DNA of 12,012 nt from an uncultured Alphaproteobacteria bacterium (GTDB lineage: Bacteria > Pseudomonadota > Alphaproteobacteria > Reyranellales > Reyranellaceae): contig CAIYWM010000265.1 of assembly GCA_903929895.1 (NCBI GenBank), positions 1 to 12,012 on the forward strand, read 5' to 3'. The position numbers and the translations under genes are program-made. Of this stretch, positions 1 through 6,783 are shown piece after piece (position 1 is the first letter of the stretch; each line of letters starts with the position of its first letter). Under the pieces are notes generated by a model. The model was not told where the DNA came from, ran no database searches, and saw nothing but the letters and a program-made list of their open reading frames with translations.

Positions 1-1
1 C

Positions 2-715
2 GATCTCACGCGCTTTGCCGCCCGGACCGAGCGCTACGAATGGATCGACGGCGACCGCATCGCTTCCCTCGAACCCGATCTCGCCGGCCGCTTCCGCCGT
101 GCGTTGTTCTTCGCCGACGAGGCCCATCTCGAGCCGCGCAAGGCGCTGGCGTCGCTCGCCGCCGGCCTCGAAGCGCGCGGCGTTCCGATCCGGTTGGGCG
201 TGGCGGGCAAGCCATCGGAAGTCGACTCGAGGTTCGTGGTCGATTGCCGGGGCCTTGCGGCGCGAGACGAGCTTCCCGACCTGCGCGGCGTGCGCGGCGA
301 GATGCTCGTGGTGCGGACCCGCGACGTGTCGCTGTCGCGCCCGGTGCGGCTACTGCATCCGCGCATCCCGCTCTACATTGTGCCGCGCGGCGACGGCGTC
401 TTCATGATCGGCGCCACCATGATCGAGAGCGAGGAACGCCGCGCCGTCAGCGTGCGTTCGGCCATGGAGTTGCTGAACGCGGCCTACACGCTGCACCCGG
501 CCTTCGGCGAGGCCGAGATCGTCGAGCTGGGCGCCGACCTGCGGCCGACCTTTCCCGACAATCTGCCGTGCATCCGGCGCAACGGCCGCATGCTGCACGC
601 CAACGGGCTTTTCCGGCATGGTTTCCTGCTGGCGCCCTGGCTGGCGCAGCAGGTTACCGATGCCGTTCTTCTGGAGACGAGAGATGCGGATATTCCTGAA
701 CGACGACATGCATGA
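2..715 (+). CDS. thiO: Glycine oxidase ThiO, C-terminal part (5' end outside window)
   Basis: This is an open frame entering from the left edge, 237 residues with the N-terminal FAD (GxGxxG) part missing. ThiO is an FAD enzyme that oxidises glycine to its imine, the C2-N unit of the thiazole ring. Family signatures seen are FADEAHLEPRK (substrate-domain strand), a YIVPRGDGVFMIGAT strand, the LRPTFPDNLP loop and the C-terminal GLFRHGFLLAP segment, which matches the usual GHFRNGILLAP flavin-contact region. It heads the visible thi operon, and its last 32 bases overlap thiS in another frame, so the two are probably translationally coupled. Any thiC gene or TPP riboswitch would lie upstream, outside the window. 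A related DAO-family amine oxidase is possible from sequence alone, but the thiS-thiG-thiE context favours ThiO. Confidence 0.9.
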   Translation, partial: DLTRFAARTERYEWIDGDRIASLEPDLAGRFRRALFFADEAHLEPRKALASLAAGLEARGVPIRLGVAGKPSEVDSRFVVDCRGLAARDELPDLRGVRGEMLVVRTRDVSLSRPVRLLHPRIPLYIVPRGDGVFMIGATMIESEERRAVSVRSAMELLNAAYTLHPAFGEAEIVELGADLRPTFPDNLPCIRRNGRMLHANGLFRHGFLLAPWLAQQVTDAVLLETRDADIPERRHA

Positions 716-881
716 GGTTGCGCCCGGCACGCTCGCGGCGGCGCTCGAAACGCTGGGCTTCGGCGGCCGCAAGATCGCGACCGCGGTGAACGGCCGCTTC
801 GTCGCCGCCGCCGCGCGGCCGCGCATCGAGTTGGCCGACGGCGACAAGATCGAAGTCGTCGCACCTATGCAGGGAGGATGA
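684..881 (+). CDS. thiS: Sulfur carrier protein ThiS
   Basis: A 65-residue ubiquitin-like sulfur carrier. The C-terminal Gly-Gly (APMQGG) is the site that is adenylated by the E1 partner and converted to a thiocarboxylate, which then donates sulfur to ThiG. The fold pattern is normal: MRIFLND start, ALETLGF helix, VNGRFV strand and the [14 protein letters not shown] tail. The ATG at 684 was chosen because GGAGACGAG precedes it and the length is typical; longer in-frame versions add unrelated residues inside thiO. It overlaps thiO by 32 bases and its stop overlaps an ATGA with the first possible thiG start. The likely activator is the E1-rhodanese encoded at the end of the operon. Confidence 0.93.
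   Translation: MRIFLNDDMHEVAPGTLAAALETLGFGGRKIATAVNGRFVAAAARPRIELADGDKIEVVAPMQGG
871..877 (+). promoter_or_regulatory. Ribosome binding site that decides the thiG start
   Basis: AGGGAGG is an excellent Shine-Dalgarno match. It directly touches ATG 878 (zero spacing) but sits 6 bases before ATG 884, which favours initiation at 884 over the ATG that overlaps the thiS stop. Confidence 0.7.
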
Positions 882-883
882 CC

Positions 884-1660
884 ATGTCGTCGTTCTACGG
901 CGTCGAGCTGACGTCGCGGCTGCTGCTCGGCACCTCGCGATATCCCTCGCCGGCGGTCCTCGAACGTGCGGTCAAGGCATCGGGTGCGGAAGTCGTGACC
1001 GTATCGCTGCGCCGCGAGAGCGGTGCGGGCCGGGCCGGTCAGGCCTTCTGGTCGCTCATCCAGTCGATGGGCGTGCGCGTGCTGCCGAACACGGCGGGCT
1101 GTCATTCGGTGAAGGAGGCGGTGACGACCGCCCACATGGCGCGCGAGCTGTTCGACACGCCCTGGATCAAGCTCGAGGTGATCGGCGAGCCCGACACGTT
1201 GCAGCCCGACGTGTTCGGTCTCGTGGAAGCCGCGCGCATTCTCTCCGAGGATGGGTTCGAGGTCTTCCCCTACACGACCGAGGATCTGGTGGTTGCCGAG
1301 CGGCTGGTCGAGGCGGGCTGCCGGGTGCTGATGCCCTGGGGCGCGCCGATCGGTTCGGCGCGCGGCCTGAACAACGTCTACGGCCTGCGCTCGATGCGCG
1401 CTCACTTCCCCGAGATCCCGCTGGTGGTCGATGCCGGACTGGGTGTGCCCTCGCACGCGGCGGCGGCGATGGAGCTGGGCTACGACGCGGTGCTGCTGAA
1501 CACGGCGGTGGCCGAAGCGGGCGATCCGGTCGAGATGGCGCGCGCCTTCGCGCTCGGCGTCGAGGCCGGTCGCGCCGCCTATCTTGCGCGCCCGATGGAG
1601 CCGCGCGACATGGCCGTGCCGTCGACACCGGTGATCGGTAAAGCGGCACTGGGAGATTAA
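884..1660 (+). CDS. thiG: Thiazole synthase ThiG
   Basis: A 258-residue TIM-barrel enzyme that condenses 1-deoxy-D-xylulose 5-phosphate, dehydroglycine and ThiS-thiocarboxylate sulfur into thiazole phosphate. The Schiff-base lysine is K96 in [10 protein letters not shown]. Other family segments are [30 protein letters not shown], the phosphate-binding GAPIGSARG loop (residues 153-161) and [12 protein letters not shown]. The loop has Ala159 where I would usually expect Gly (PIGSG). Two starts are possible. ATG 878 abuts the AGGGAGG ribosome site at 871-877, while ATG 884 has ideal 6-base spacing, so 884 is preferred. The gene follows thiS and precedes thiE by 4 bases. Confidence 0.95.
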   Translation: MSSFYGVELTSRLLLGTSRYPSPAVLERAVKASGAEVVTVSLRRESGAGRAGQAFWSLIQSMGVRVLPNTAGCHSVKEAVTTAHMARELFDTPWIKLEVIGEPDTLQPDVFGLVEAARILSEDGFEVFPYTTEDLVVAERLVEAGCRVLMPWGAPIGSARGLNNVYGLRSMRAHFPEIPLVVDAGLGVPSHAAAAMELGYDAVLLNTAVAEAGDPVEMARAFALGVEAGRAAYLARPMEPRDMAVPSTPVIGKAALGD

Positions 1661-1664
1661 AGAG

Positions 1665-2264
1665 ATGCTCGATCCGTTCTATCCCGTGGTGCCTGATTCG
1701 AACTGGGTGCTGAAGCTGGTGCCGGTCGGCACGAAGCTCATCCAGTTGCGCATCAAGGACCAGCCCGAGGCCGAGATCCGCCGCCAGGTGCGCGATGCCA
1801 AGGCGGTCTGCGCGCAGCACGGTGCCGACCTGGTCGTGAACGACTACTGGCAAGTCGCGATCGACGAAGGCTGCGCCTGGGTGCATCTCGGCCAGGAGGA
1901 CCTGGTCGATGCCGACGTGAAGGCGCTGCGCCGTGCCGGGCTCAGGATCGGCGTCAGCACGCACGATCATGCCGAGCTCGACAAGGGCCTCGCCATCGAT
2001 CCCGACTATGTCGCGCTGGGGCCGATCTGGCCGACCAAGCTGAAGCAGATGCCGTGGGCGCCGCAGGGCACCGAGCGGCTGGCCGAATGGAAGAAGCTTG
2101 TAGGCAACCGGCCGCTGGTTGCGATCGGCGGCCTCACCCTTGAACGTGCGCTGCTGTGCCTGAAGTCGGGCGCGGACATCGCCTCGGTGGTGGGCGACAT
2201 CGTGAACCATGCCGATCCGATCGGTCAGGCCAGGGCCTGGATCGCGGCGACGAGAAAGCCGTGA
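1665..2264 (+). CDS. thiE: Thiamine phosphate synthase ThiE
   Basis: A 199-residue TIM-barrel enzyme coupling hydroxymethylpyrimidine diphosphate with thiazole phosphate to give thiamine phosphate. Family segments in order are LIQLRIKD (residues 25-32, counterpart of the usual QLREK), VVND (57-60), VHLGQED (73-79), GVSTHDHAEL (96-105), DYVALGPIWPT (114-124), WAPQG, PLVAIGGL (150-157) and GADIASVVGDI. It is the shorter, somewhat divergent type I associate with Alphaproteobacteria, with LRIKD and NDYWQ in place of the E. coli-like LREK and NDR. GGGAG at 1651-1655 is placed 9 bases before the ATG. The thiG stop lies 4 bases upstream, and the thiE stop overlaps the GTG of the next gene (GTGA). 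Confidence 0.92.
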   Translation: MLDPFYPVVPDSNWVLKLVPVGTKLIQLRIKDQPEAEIRRQVRDAKAVCAQHGADLVVNDYWQVAIDEGCAWVHLGQEDLVDADVKALRRAGLRIGVSTHDHAELDKGLAIDPDYVALGPIWPTKLKQMPWAPQGTERLAEWKKLVGNRPLVAIGGLTLERALLCLKSGADIASVVGDIVNHADPIGQARAWIAATRKP

Positions 2265-3220
2265 CCGACCGCTACGCCCGCCAGGCCGTGCTGCCCGAGA
2301 TCGGCGAAGCGGGGCAGGCGCGTCTCGCGGCCGCCTCGGTGCTGGTGGTCGGCGCGGGCGGCCTCGGCTGTCCGGTGCTGCAGTATCTCGCCGGCGCCGG
2401 CGTCGGCCGGCTCACGATCGTCGATCACGACACGGTCGAGGAGACGAACCTGCATCGTCAGCCGCTCTACGGCATGCCCGACATCGGCAAGCCGAAGGCC
2501 GAGGCGGCGCGCGCCACGCTTCAGCGGTTCAACCCTCATGTTCGCATCGACGCGGTGGCCGAGCGGCTGACGCCGCAGAACGCGGCACGACTGGTCGCCG
2601 AGGCCGACATCGTGGTCGACGCCGCCGACAGTTTCGCCGTCACCTACATGCTGAGCGACGTCTGCTTCGCGGCGGCGGAGCCGCTGGTGAGCGCCTCGGT
2701 CATCGGCATGACCGGCTATGCCGGCGTCTTCTGCGGCGGCGGCCCCAGCTATCGCGCGGTGTTCCCGGAAGTCTCGGTCGACGGCGGCACCTGCGCCACG
2801 GTGGGCGTGATCGGCACCGCGGTGGCCATGATGGGCAGCCTGCAGGCCCACCTCACGCTGCATCATCTGCTCGGCCTCGAACCCGGTGTGCTGGGCCGCG
2901 TCGTCACGTTCGACGCCAAGCGCGTCGCCTTCGGCGGCTTCGATTTTGCCGGCAGTCCGGAGCCCGACGATCAGGTGGCGTTCATTGCGCCCGATCAGGT
3001 GCGATCCGACGACCTCGTCGTCGACCTGCGCGGCCTCGACGAGGCGCCGGTGTCGCCTTTCGCCGGCGCGCGGCGGCTGGTCGTCGACACGATCGATGAG
3101 CTCGGTGCGCCTGCGGGGCGCGTCGTGCTGGCGTGCCGCAGCGGTCAGCGGGCGCTGATGGCGGCCGACCGATTGCGCGAGCGCGGTGTCACGAATCTCG
3201 TACTGGTGGCGCTGGGCTGA
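2261..3220 (+). CDS. ThiF/MoeB-family E1 adenylyltransferase with C-terminal rhodanese domain
   Basis: 319 residues from a GTG that overlaps the thiE stop by 4 bases. The E1 domain (about 1-235) has the ATP loop GAGGLG (31-36), ETNLHRQ (61-67), the IGKPKAEAA lysines (77, 79) and the DAADSF motif. Cys178 in TCATVGVIG matches the conserved catalytic or acyl-accepting cysteine. A short rhodanese domain (about 243-319) carries the active loop CRSGQRA with Cys292. Expected role: adenylate the ThiS C-terminus and pass persulfide sulfur to it, as in MOCS3/Uba4-type fusions; MoaD is a possible second client. Odd points: the usual zinc CxxC pairs are absent (SYRAVFP replaces CYRCLFP, and no second pair is found), and the DxxDNFxTR arginine is not evident. 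The family is sure. ThiF versus MoeB naming is unsettled, though operon context favours ThiF. Confidence 0.9.
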   Translation: MTDRYARQAVLPEIGEAGQARLAAASVLVVGAGGLGCPVLQYLAGAGVGRLTIVDHDTVEETNLHRQPLYGMPDIGKPKAEAARATLQRFNPHVRIDAVAERLTPQNAARLVAEADIVVDAADSFAVTYMLSDVCFAAAEPLVSASVIGMTGYAGVFCGGGPSYRAVFPEVSVDGGTCATVGVIGTAVAMMGSLQAHLTLHHLLGLEPGVLGRVVTFDAKRVAFGGFDFAGSPEPDDQVAFIAPDQVRSDDLVVDLRGLDEAPVSPFAGARRLVVDTIDELGAPAGRVVLACRSGQRALMAADRLRERGVTNLVLVALG

Positions 3221-3232
3221 AGGAGTTCCGGC

Positions 3233-3316
3233 GTGGCCAATCCTGTTTCACCGACGATGGAGGAAGCCCGTCGTCACCAGATGCGTCCGGTGAGTGCGCC
3301 ATCGACATCGACGTGA
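3233..3316 (+). CDS. Possible 27-residue reading frame after thiF (doubtful)
   Basis: AGGAG at 3221-3225 lies directly after the thiF stop. GTG follows 7 bases later at 3233 and opens 27 codons to a TGA at 3314-3316, just before the convergent moaE stop. The product (VANPVSPTMEEARRHQM...) matches nothing I recognise. It could be a genuine microprotein, the stump of a gene lost at the thi/moa junction, or chance. Only the ribosome site supports it. Confidence 0.18.
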   Translation: MANPVSPTMEEARRHQMRPVSAPSTST

Positions 3317-3317
3317 T

Positions 3318-3788
3318 TTACGTCTTCTCCCAGCGCGCTGCGGCCGCGCCATCGTCTTCATGGGCGCCGACCCATTGCTCGCCCTTCGGCGTGTCTTCCA
3401 GCTTCCAGAAGGGCGCCTTGGTCTTCAGCCAGTCGACCAGGAACTCGCAGGCCTCGAAGGCGGCTTCGCGATGGGGCGATCCGACGGCCACCAGCACGAT
3501 CCGTTCACCCGGTTCCATGCGGCCGTAGCGGTGCACGATCAGGGTTGCTTCGAGCGGCCAGCGCCGGTTCGCCTCGGCCTCGATCTCCTGCAGCGCGGTC
3601 TCGGTCATGCCGGGATAGTGTTCGAGCGTCAGCGCATCGATCCTGTCGCGGTGATAGCCTTCGCGCACATGCATCTCGCGCACGAGGCCGACGAAGACCG
3701 CAAGCCCGCCGATCCGCTTGTTGCCGTCGGTGAGGCGGGTCAGCTCGGCGCCGACATCGAAGTCGGCTTCCTGGACGCGCACCGTCAT
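3318..3788 (-). CDS. moaE: Molybdopterin synthase catalytic subunit MoaE
   Basis: 156 residues. MoaE dimerises and binds two MoaD chains, moving sulfur from their thiocarboxylated tails onto cyclic pyranopterin monophosphate to form molybdopterin. Recognisable segments are GGLAVFVGLVRE (27-38), LTLEHYPGMTE (53-63), IVHRYGRMEPGERIVLVAV with His86-Arg87, SPHREAAFEACEFLVDWLK with His106-Arg107, and KTKAPFWKLE with Lys122 and Lys129 matching the catalytic lysines. The length is normal. The ATG starts one base after the moaD stop, so it is the last gene of uvrC-pgsA-moaD-moaE. It converges with the thi operon across 97 bases in which I see no convincing terminator. Confidence 0.95.
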   Translation of the reverse strand: MTVRVQEADFDVGAELTRLTDGNKRIGGLAVFVGLVREMHVREGYHRDRIDALTLEHYPGMTETALQEIEAEANRRWPLEATLIVHRYGRMEPGERIVLVAVGSPHREAAFEACEFLVDWLKTKAPFWKLEDTPKGEQWVGAHEDDGAAAARWEKT

Positions 3789-3789
3789 G

Positions 3790-4041
3790 TCAGCCGCCGG
3801 TGAAGGGCGGGAAGAAGGCGACTTCGCGCGCGCCGGCGAGCTTCACGTCAAAGGTCGCGGTGCGCTGGTCGACGGCGGCGCCGAAGGCCGCGCCTTCGGC
3901 CAGCGCCTCGGCATGGCCGGGGCTGCGACTGCGCAGCCAGACGATGAGGTCGCCGACCGTGTCGGTGCCGTCCGGTGGAGTCACCTCTTCCTCGGGGACG
4001 CCGACGGTGCGCTTCATCCAGGCGAAATAGCGGATCTTCAC
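3790..4041 (-). CDS. moaD: Molybdopterin synthase sulfur carrier subunit MoaD
   Basis: 83 residues with a ubiquitin-like fold and the diagnostic C-terminal Gly-Gly (FFPPFTGG) that becomes the thiocarboxylate used by MoaE. The N-terminus MKIRYFAWMKRTVG is typical of MoaD. The start is a GTG at 4039-4041 whose last bases are the pgsA stop (GTGA), implying coupled translation. A longer in-frame extension exists upstream but lies inside pgsA and has no MoaD character. MoaD needs an E1 (MoeB) for activation. None lies in this operon, but the E1-rhodanese of the convergent thi operon is a candidate. Confidence 0.94.
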   Translation of the reverse strand: MKIRYFAWMKRTVGVPEEEVTPPDGTDTVGDLIVWLRSRSPGHAEALAEGAAFGAAVDQRTATFDVKLAGAREVAFFPPFTGG

Positions 4042-4613
4042 TTCTGCCCACCCGAGGATGGGGGGTCTTCCGCCATGTGGCGCAGGCCGGTGCGGAGATA
4101 GTCGTAGCCGGTGATGAGCGTCAGCGCCGCGGCGATCCAGATCAGGACGATGCCGGCCTGGGTAACCCAGTGAGCGGCGGAGTCTCCGACCAGCAGCGCG
4201 GCGATCGCCACCATCTGCACCGCCGTCTTCCACTTGGCGAGCGCGCTGACCGGCAGGCCGACCCGCAGCTCCGCGAGGAACTCGCGCAGGCCCGAGACCA
4301 GGATCTCGCGTGCCAGGATGATGAGGGCTGCCAGCACGTTCACGCCCGTCAGCGTGCTGTTGTCGACCAGCATGACCAGGGCGGCGGCGACCAGCAGCTT
4401 GTCGGCGATCGGATCGAGGAAACGGCCGAAGCGCGAGATCTGGTGATAGCGCCGCGCGAAATAGCCGTCGAACCAGTCGGTCACCGCGGCGGCTACGAAC
4501 AGCGCCATCGAGAACCACTGCGCCCAGCCGCGATCGAGCCAGAAGCAGGCCACGACCAGCGGGATCGCGACGATGCGCGACAGGGTGAGCATGTTGGGAA
4601 GATTGAACAGCAT
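4038..4613 (-). CDS. pgsA: CDP-diacylglycerol--glycerol-3-phosphate 3-phosphatidyltransferase
   Basis: 191 residues, an integral inner-membrane enzyme that makes phosphatidylglycerol phosphate from CDP-diacylglycerol and glycerol 3-phosphate. The CDP-alcohol phosphotransferase signature is complete: Asp46, Asp49-Gly50, Ala53-Arg54, Gly63, Asp67 and Asp71 with canonical spacing (TDWFDGYFARR ... GRFLDPIADK). It opens with NLPNMLTLSRI, the usual PgsA N-terminus, and several hydrophobic helices follow. The ATG at 4613 was chosen because it gives this N-terminus; an upstream extension would run into uvrC. The uvrC stop is 10 bases upstream and moaD overlaps the pgsA stop. The uvrC-pgsA-moaD-moaE order supports the assignment. 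Confidence 0.95.
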   Translation of the reverse strand: MLFNLPNMLTLSRIVAIPLVVACFWLDRGWAQWFSMALFVAAAVTDWFDGYFARRYHQISRFGRFLDPIADKLLVAAALVMLVDNSTLTGVNVLAALIILAREILVSGLREFLAELRVGLPVSALAKWKTAVQMVAIAALLVGDSAAHWVTQAGIVLIWIAAALTLITGYDYLRTGLRHMAEDPPSSGGQK

Positions 4614-4623
4614 CGCCCCGACC

Positions 4624-6510
4624 TTACCGGCCGCCCCGGAAGTGGTCATGGATTTTCTGGGCCAGCGCGCCGGAGATTCCCGGTACCGACTTGATGTCCT
4701 CCAGGGTCGCGCCTGAAACGGCGCGGGCGCTGCCGAAATGATTGAGCAGTGCACGCTTGCGGCCGGCGCCGATGCCCGGCACCTCGTCGAGCGCCGAACG
4801 TGTCATGTCTGCCGCACGGCGCGTGCGGTGAGTGCCGATCGCGAAGCGATGCGCCTCGTCCCGCAGCCGTTGCAGGAAATAGAGGACGGGATCGCGCGGC
4901 TCGAGCGAGAAGGGCGGCTTGCCCGTCCTGCAGAAGCGCTCGCGGCCGGCATCGCGGTCAGGCCCCTTGGCGATGCCGACCAGAGGAATGTCCTCGAGGC
5001 CGAGTTCGGCCATCACGCCGCGAACCGCTTCGAGCTGGCCCTGGCCGCCGTCGATCAGCAGCAGGTCCGGCCAGTGCTCGTCGTCGCGCTCGGGATTCTC
5101 CTTGAGCGCGCGACCGAAGCGGCGGGTCATCACCTCGCGCATCATGGCGAAGTCGTCGCCCGCCGCACCCTCGGTCTTGATGTTGAACTTGCGGTAGGCG
5201 TTCTTGGTGAAGCCCTCGGGACCCGCCACGATCATGGCGCCGATCGCCGCCGTGCCCTGGATGTGGCTGTTGTCATAGACCTCGATGCGCTCGGGTGGCG
5301 CATCGAGCCCGAACACGCGGGCCACGCCCTCGAGCAGGGTGCGCTGCGTGCCGCGTTCGGCCATGCGGCGGCCCAGCGCTTCGCGGGCATTGTTCACCGC
5401 CTGGTCGAGCGCATCCTTCTGGTCGCCGCGCTTGGGCTGACGGATCTCGATCTTGTGGCCGGCCGACAGGGCCAGCGCGCTTTCCATGAGTTCGCGCTCG
5501 GGGATATCGTGGCTGGTCAGGATCAGCTTCGGGGCCTGCCGGTCCTGATAGAACTGGCCCATGAACGCCTCCAGCACTTGGCCCTCGTCGAGTTCCTTGG
5601 CGTGGCTGGGGAAGTAGGCGCGGTTGCCGAGATTCTGGCCGGCACGCAGGAAGAAGACCTGGACGCAGACCTGCCCACCTTCGGCGTGGGCGGCGAAGAT
5701 ATCGGCTTCGTCGATCGACGGGAGGCTGATCGACTGGTGCGACTGGATCTGGGACAGCGCGCGAATGCGGTCGCGCAGAATGGCGGCGCCCTCGAATTCG
5801 AGATTGGCCGAGGCCTGCTCCATGCGCTTCGACAGGGTCTGCTGGACCTCGCGGTTGCGCCCGCCCAGGAACCCGCGGACGTCGTCGACGATGGCGTCGT
5901 ATTCCGGCTTGTCGATGCGGCCGACGCACGGCGCCGTACAGCGTTTGATCTGGTATTGCAGGCAGGGTCGTGTGCGGGTCGAGAAGACGCCATCCGAGCA
6001 GGAGCGCAGCGGGAAGGCGCGCTGCAGCGCGTATAGCGTGCGGTTGACCGCGGTGGCCGACGCGAACGGCCCGAAATACTCGTTGGTCGGCCCGCGCGTG
6101 CCGCGATGCTTGGCGAGCTGCGGCCATTGAGTGTCGCGACGTATGACGATGTAGGGGAACGACTTGTCGTCGCGCAGCAGCACGTTGAAGCGCGGCATGA
6201 AGCGCTTGATCAGGTTGTTCTCGAGGAGTAGCGCCTCGGCTTCGCTGTCGGTGACGGCGAATTCCATGGTCCGCGTCGCCGAGACCATGCGGATCAGGCG
6301 CGTGGCCAGCCGGGTCGGCTGGGTGTAGGCGGCCACCCGGCTGCGCAGCGAGCGCGCCTTTCCGACATACAGAACCTCGCCGTCGACCGCGATCATGCGG
6401 TAGACGCCCGGCTTGCGTGGCAAGGTCCGCACGAACTCCGCGATGATCCGCATTCCGTCGGCGAGCGAGCCTTCGCTTGGGGGCAGGTCGATGTCGATTT
6501 CGTCGGTCAT
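4624..6510 (-). CDS. uvrC: Excinuclease ABC subunit C (UvrC)
   Basis: 628 residues, the nuclease of UvrABC nucleotide excision repair that cuts on both sides of a lesion. In order: GIY-YIG nuclease (about 31-110; GVYRM at 35, VLYVGKA at 46, Glu97 in LLLENN); a four-cysteine cluster (Cys171, 183, 191, 195 in RSCSDGVF ... RCTAPCVG), the iron-sulfur-type motif; UVR/UvrB-binding helix pair (about 219-253); RNase-H-like nuclease (Asp413 in VYDNSHIQG, Asp452 in GDDFAMM, Asp487 in LLIDGGQGQ, His554 in RDEAHRFA); and a double helix-hairpin-helix (about 574-625; VPGIGAGRKRALL, VPGISGALAQKI). The ATG at 6510 was chosen. An in-frame TTG at 6555 would add 15 residues, and neither start has a good ribosome site. 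It is the first gene of a four-gene operon. Confidence 0.97.
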   Translation of the reverse strand: MTDEIDIDLPPSEGSLADGMRIIAEFVRTLPRKPGVYRMIAVDGEVLYVGKARSLRSRVAAYTQPTRLATRLIRMVSATRTMEFAVTDSEAEALLLENNLIKRFMPRFNVLLRDDKSFPYIVIRRDTQWPQLAKHRGTRGPTNEYFGPFASATAVNRTLYALQRAFPLRSCSDGVFSTRTRPCLQYQIKRCTAPCVGRIDKPEYDAIVDDVRGFLGGRNREVQQTLSKRMEQASANLEFEGAAILRDRIRALSQIQSHQSISLPSIDEADIFAAHAEGGQVCVQVFFLRAGQNLGNRAYFPSHAKELDEGQVLEAFMGQFYQDRQAPKLILTSHDIPERELMESALALSAGHKIEIRQPKRGDQKDALDQAVNNAREALGRRMAERGTQRTLLEGVARVFGLDAPPERIEVYDNSHIQGTAAIGAMIVAGPEGFTKNAYRKFNIKTEGAAGDDFAMMREVMTRRFGRALKENPERDDEHWPDLLLIDGGQGQLEAVRGVMAELGLEDIPLVGIAKGPDRDAGRERFCRTGKPPFSLEPRDPVLYFLQRLRDEAHRFAIGTHRTRRAADMTRSALDEVPGIGAGRKRALLNHFGSARAVSGATLEDIKSVPGISGALAQKIHDHFRGGR

Positions 6511-6677
6511 CTGGGACGCGGAAAATGGCCCTGCCCGGCCCTCTGCACAAGGCAATCGGGAGCATGTGGGGAAGTCTGTGCAGAAGCGGTACGTCCTATC
6601 GCTGTTACGTCAGCGTCACTGTATTGACTCAATGTAGGAGGGGTGGCAGTCGCCCGCCACCCTTGGTTTAACTCAAT

Positions 6678-6692
6678 GTTCTGATTTGGTTT
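6678..6692. promoter_or_regulatory. LexA-like box GTTC-N7-GTTT upstream of uvrC (candidate)
   Basis: GTTC, seven bases, GTTT: one mismatch from the direct-repeat SOS box GTTC-N7-GTTC described for Alphaproteobacteria. It lies 168 bases before the uvrC ATG, on the side where its promoter is expected. Short motifs like this can arise by chance in an AT-rich gap. Confidence 0.3.
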
Positions 6693-6736
6693 TTTGCCGT
6701 TTAGCCGTCGGTCAGAAAAAGCTGGCTAACCGGTTT

Positions 6737-6751
6737 GTTCTTTTTTTGATC
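6737..6751. promoter_or_regulatory. LexA-like box GTTC-T7-GATC upstream of uvrC (candidate)
   Basis: A second GTTC-N7 element, here with an all-T spacer and GATC as the other half (one mismatch to GTTC). It sits 59 bases from the first, centre to centre. Two one-mismatch elements with correct spacing in one gap before a DNA repair gene are suggestive but not proof. Confidence 0.28.
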
Positions 6752-6774
6752 CAATCGGCCGACATGCTTCGATG

Positions 6775-6783
6775 TGTGGATAA
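6775..6783 (-). promoter_or_regulatory. Perfect DnaA box TTATCCACA
   Basis: The minus strand reads TTATCCACA, the high-affinity DnaA-binding consensus, 12 bases beyond the phoH stop. Weaker look-alikes occur in the same gap: TGTGCAGAA at 6577-6585 (one mismatch to the degenerate box) and TGTGGGGAA at 6565-6573 (two mismatches). A single perfect box is not enough to call an origin. Confidence 0.4.

Noticed and set aside
1167-2210. 347-codon minus-strand open frame across thiG and thiE
   Set aside because: Antisense to two well-supported genes; its C-terminal half is Arg/Pro/Ser-rich and no domain is recognisable.
3221-3317. Bidirectional terminator between thiF and moaE
   Set aside because: Only 5-base stems (GACGA/TCGTC, TCACC/GGTGA) without T-tracts were found.
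4738-6036. 432-codon plus-strand open frame
   Set aside because: It lies entirely antisense to uvrC, whose domains and catalytic residues are intact. Long antisense frames are common in GC-rich codon-biased genes.
6718-6747. Plus-strand terminator (AGCTGG/CCGGTT stem followed by T-runs)
   Set aside because: The stem is short with two G-T wobbles, the T-run is offset, and no plus-strand gene ends nearby; on the minus strand the stem has mismatches.
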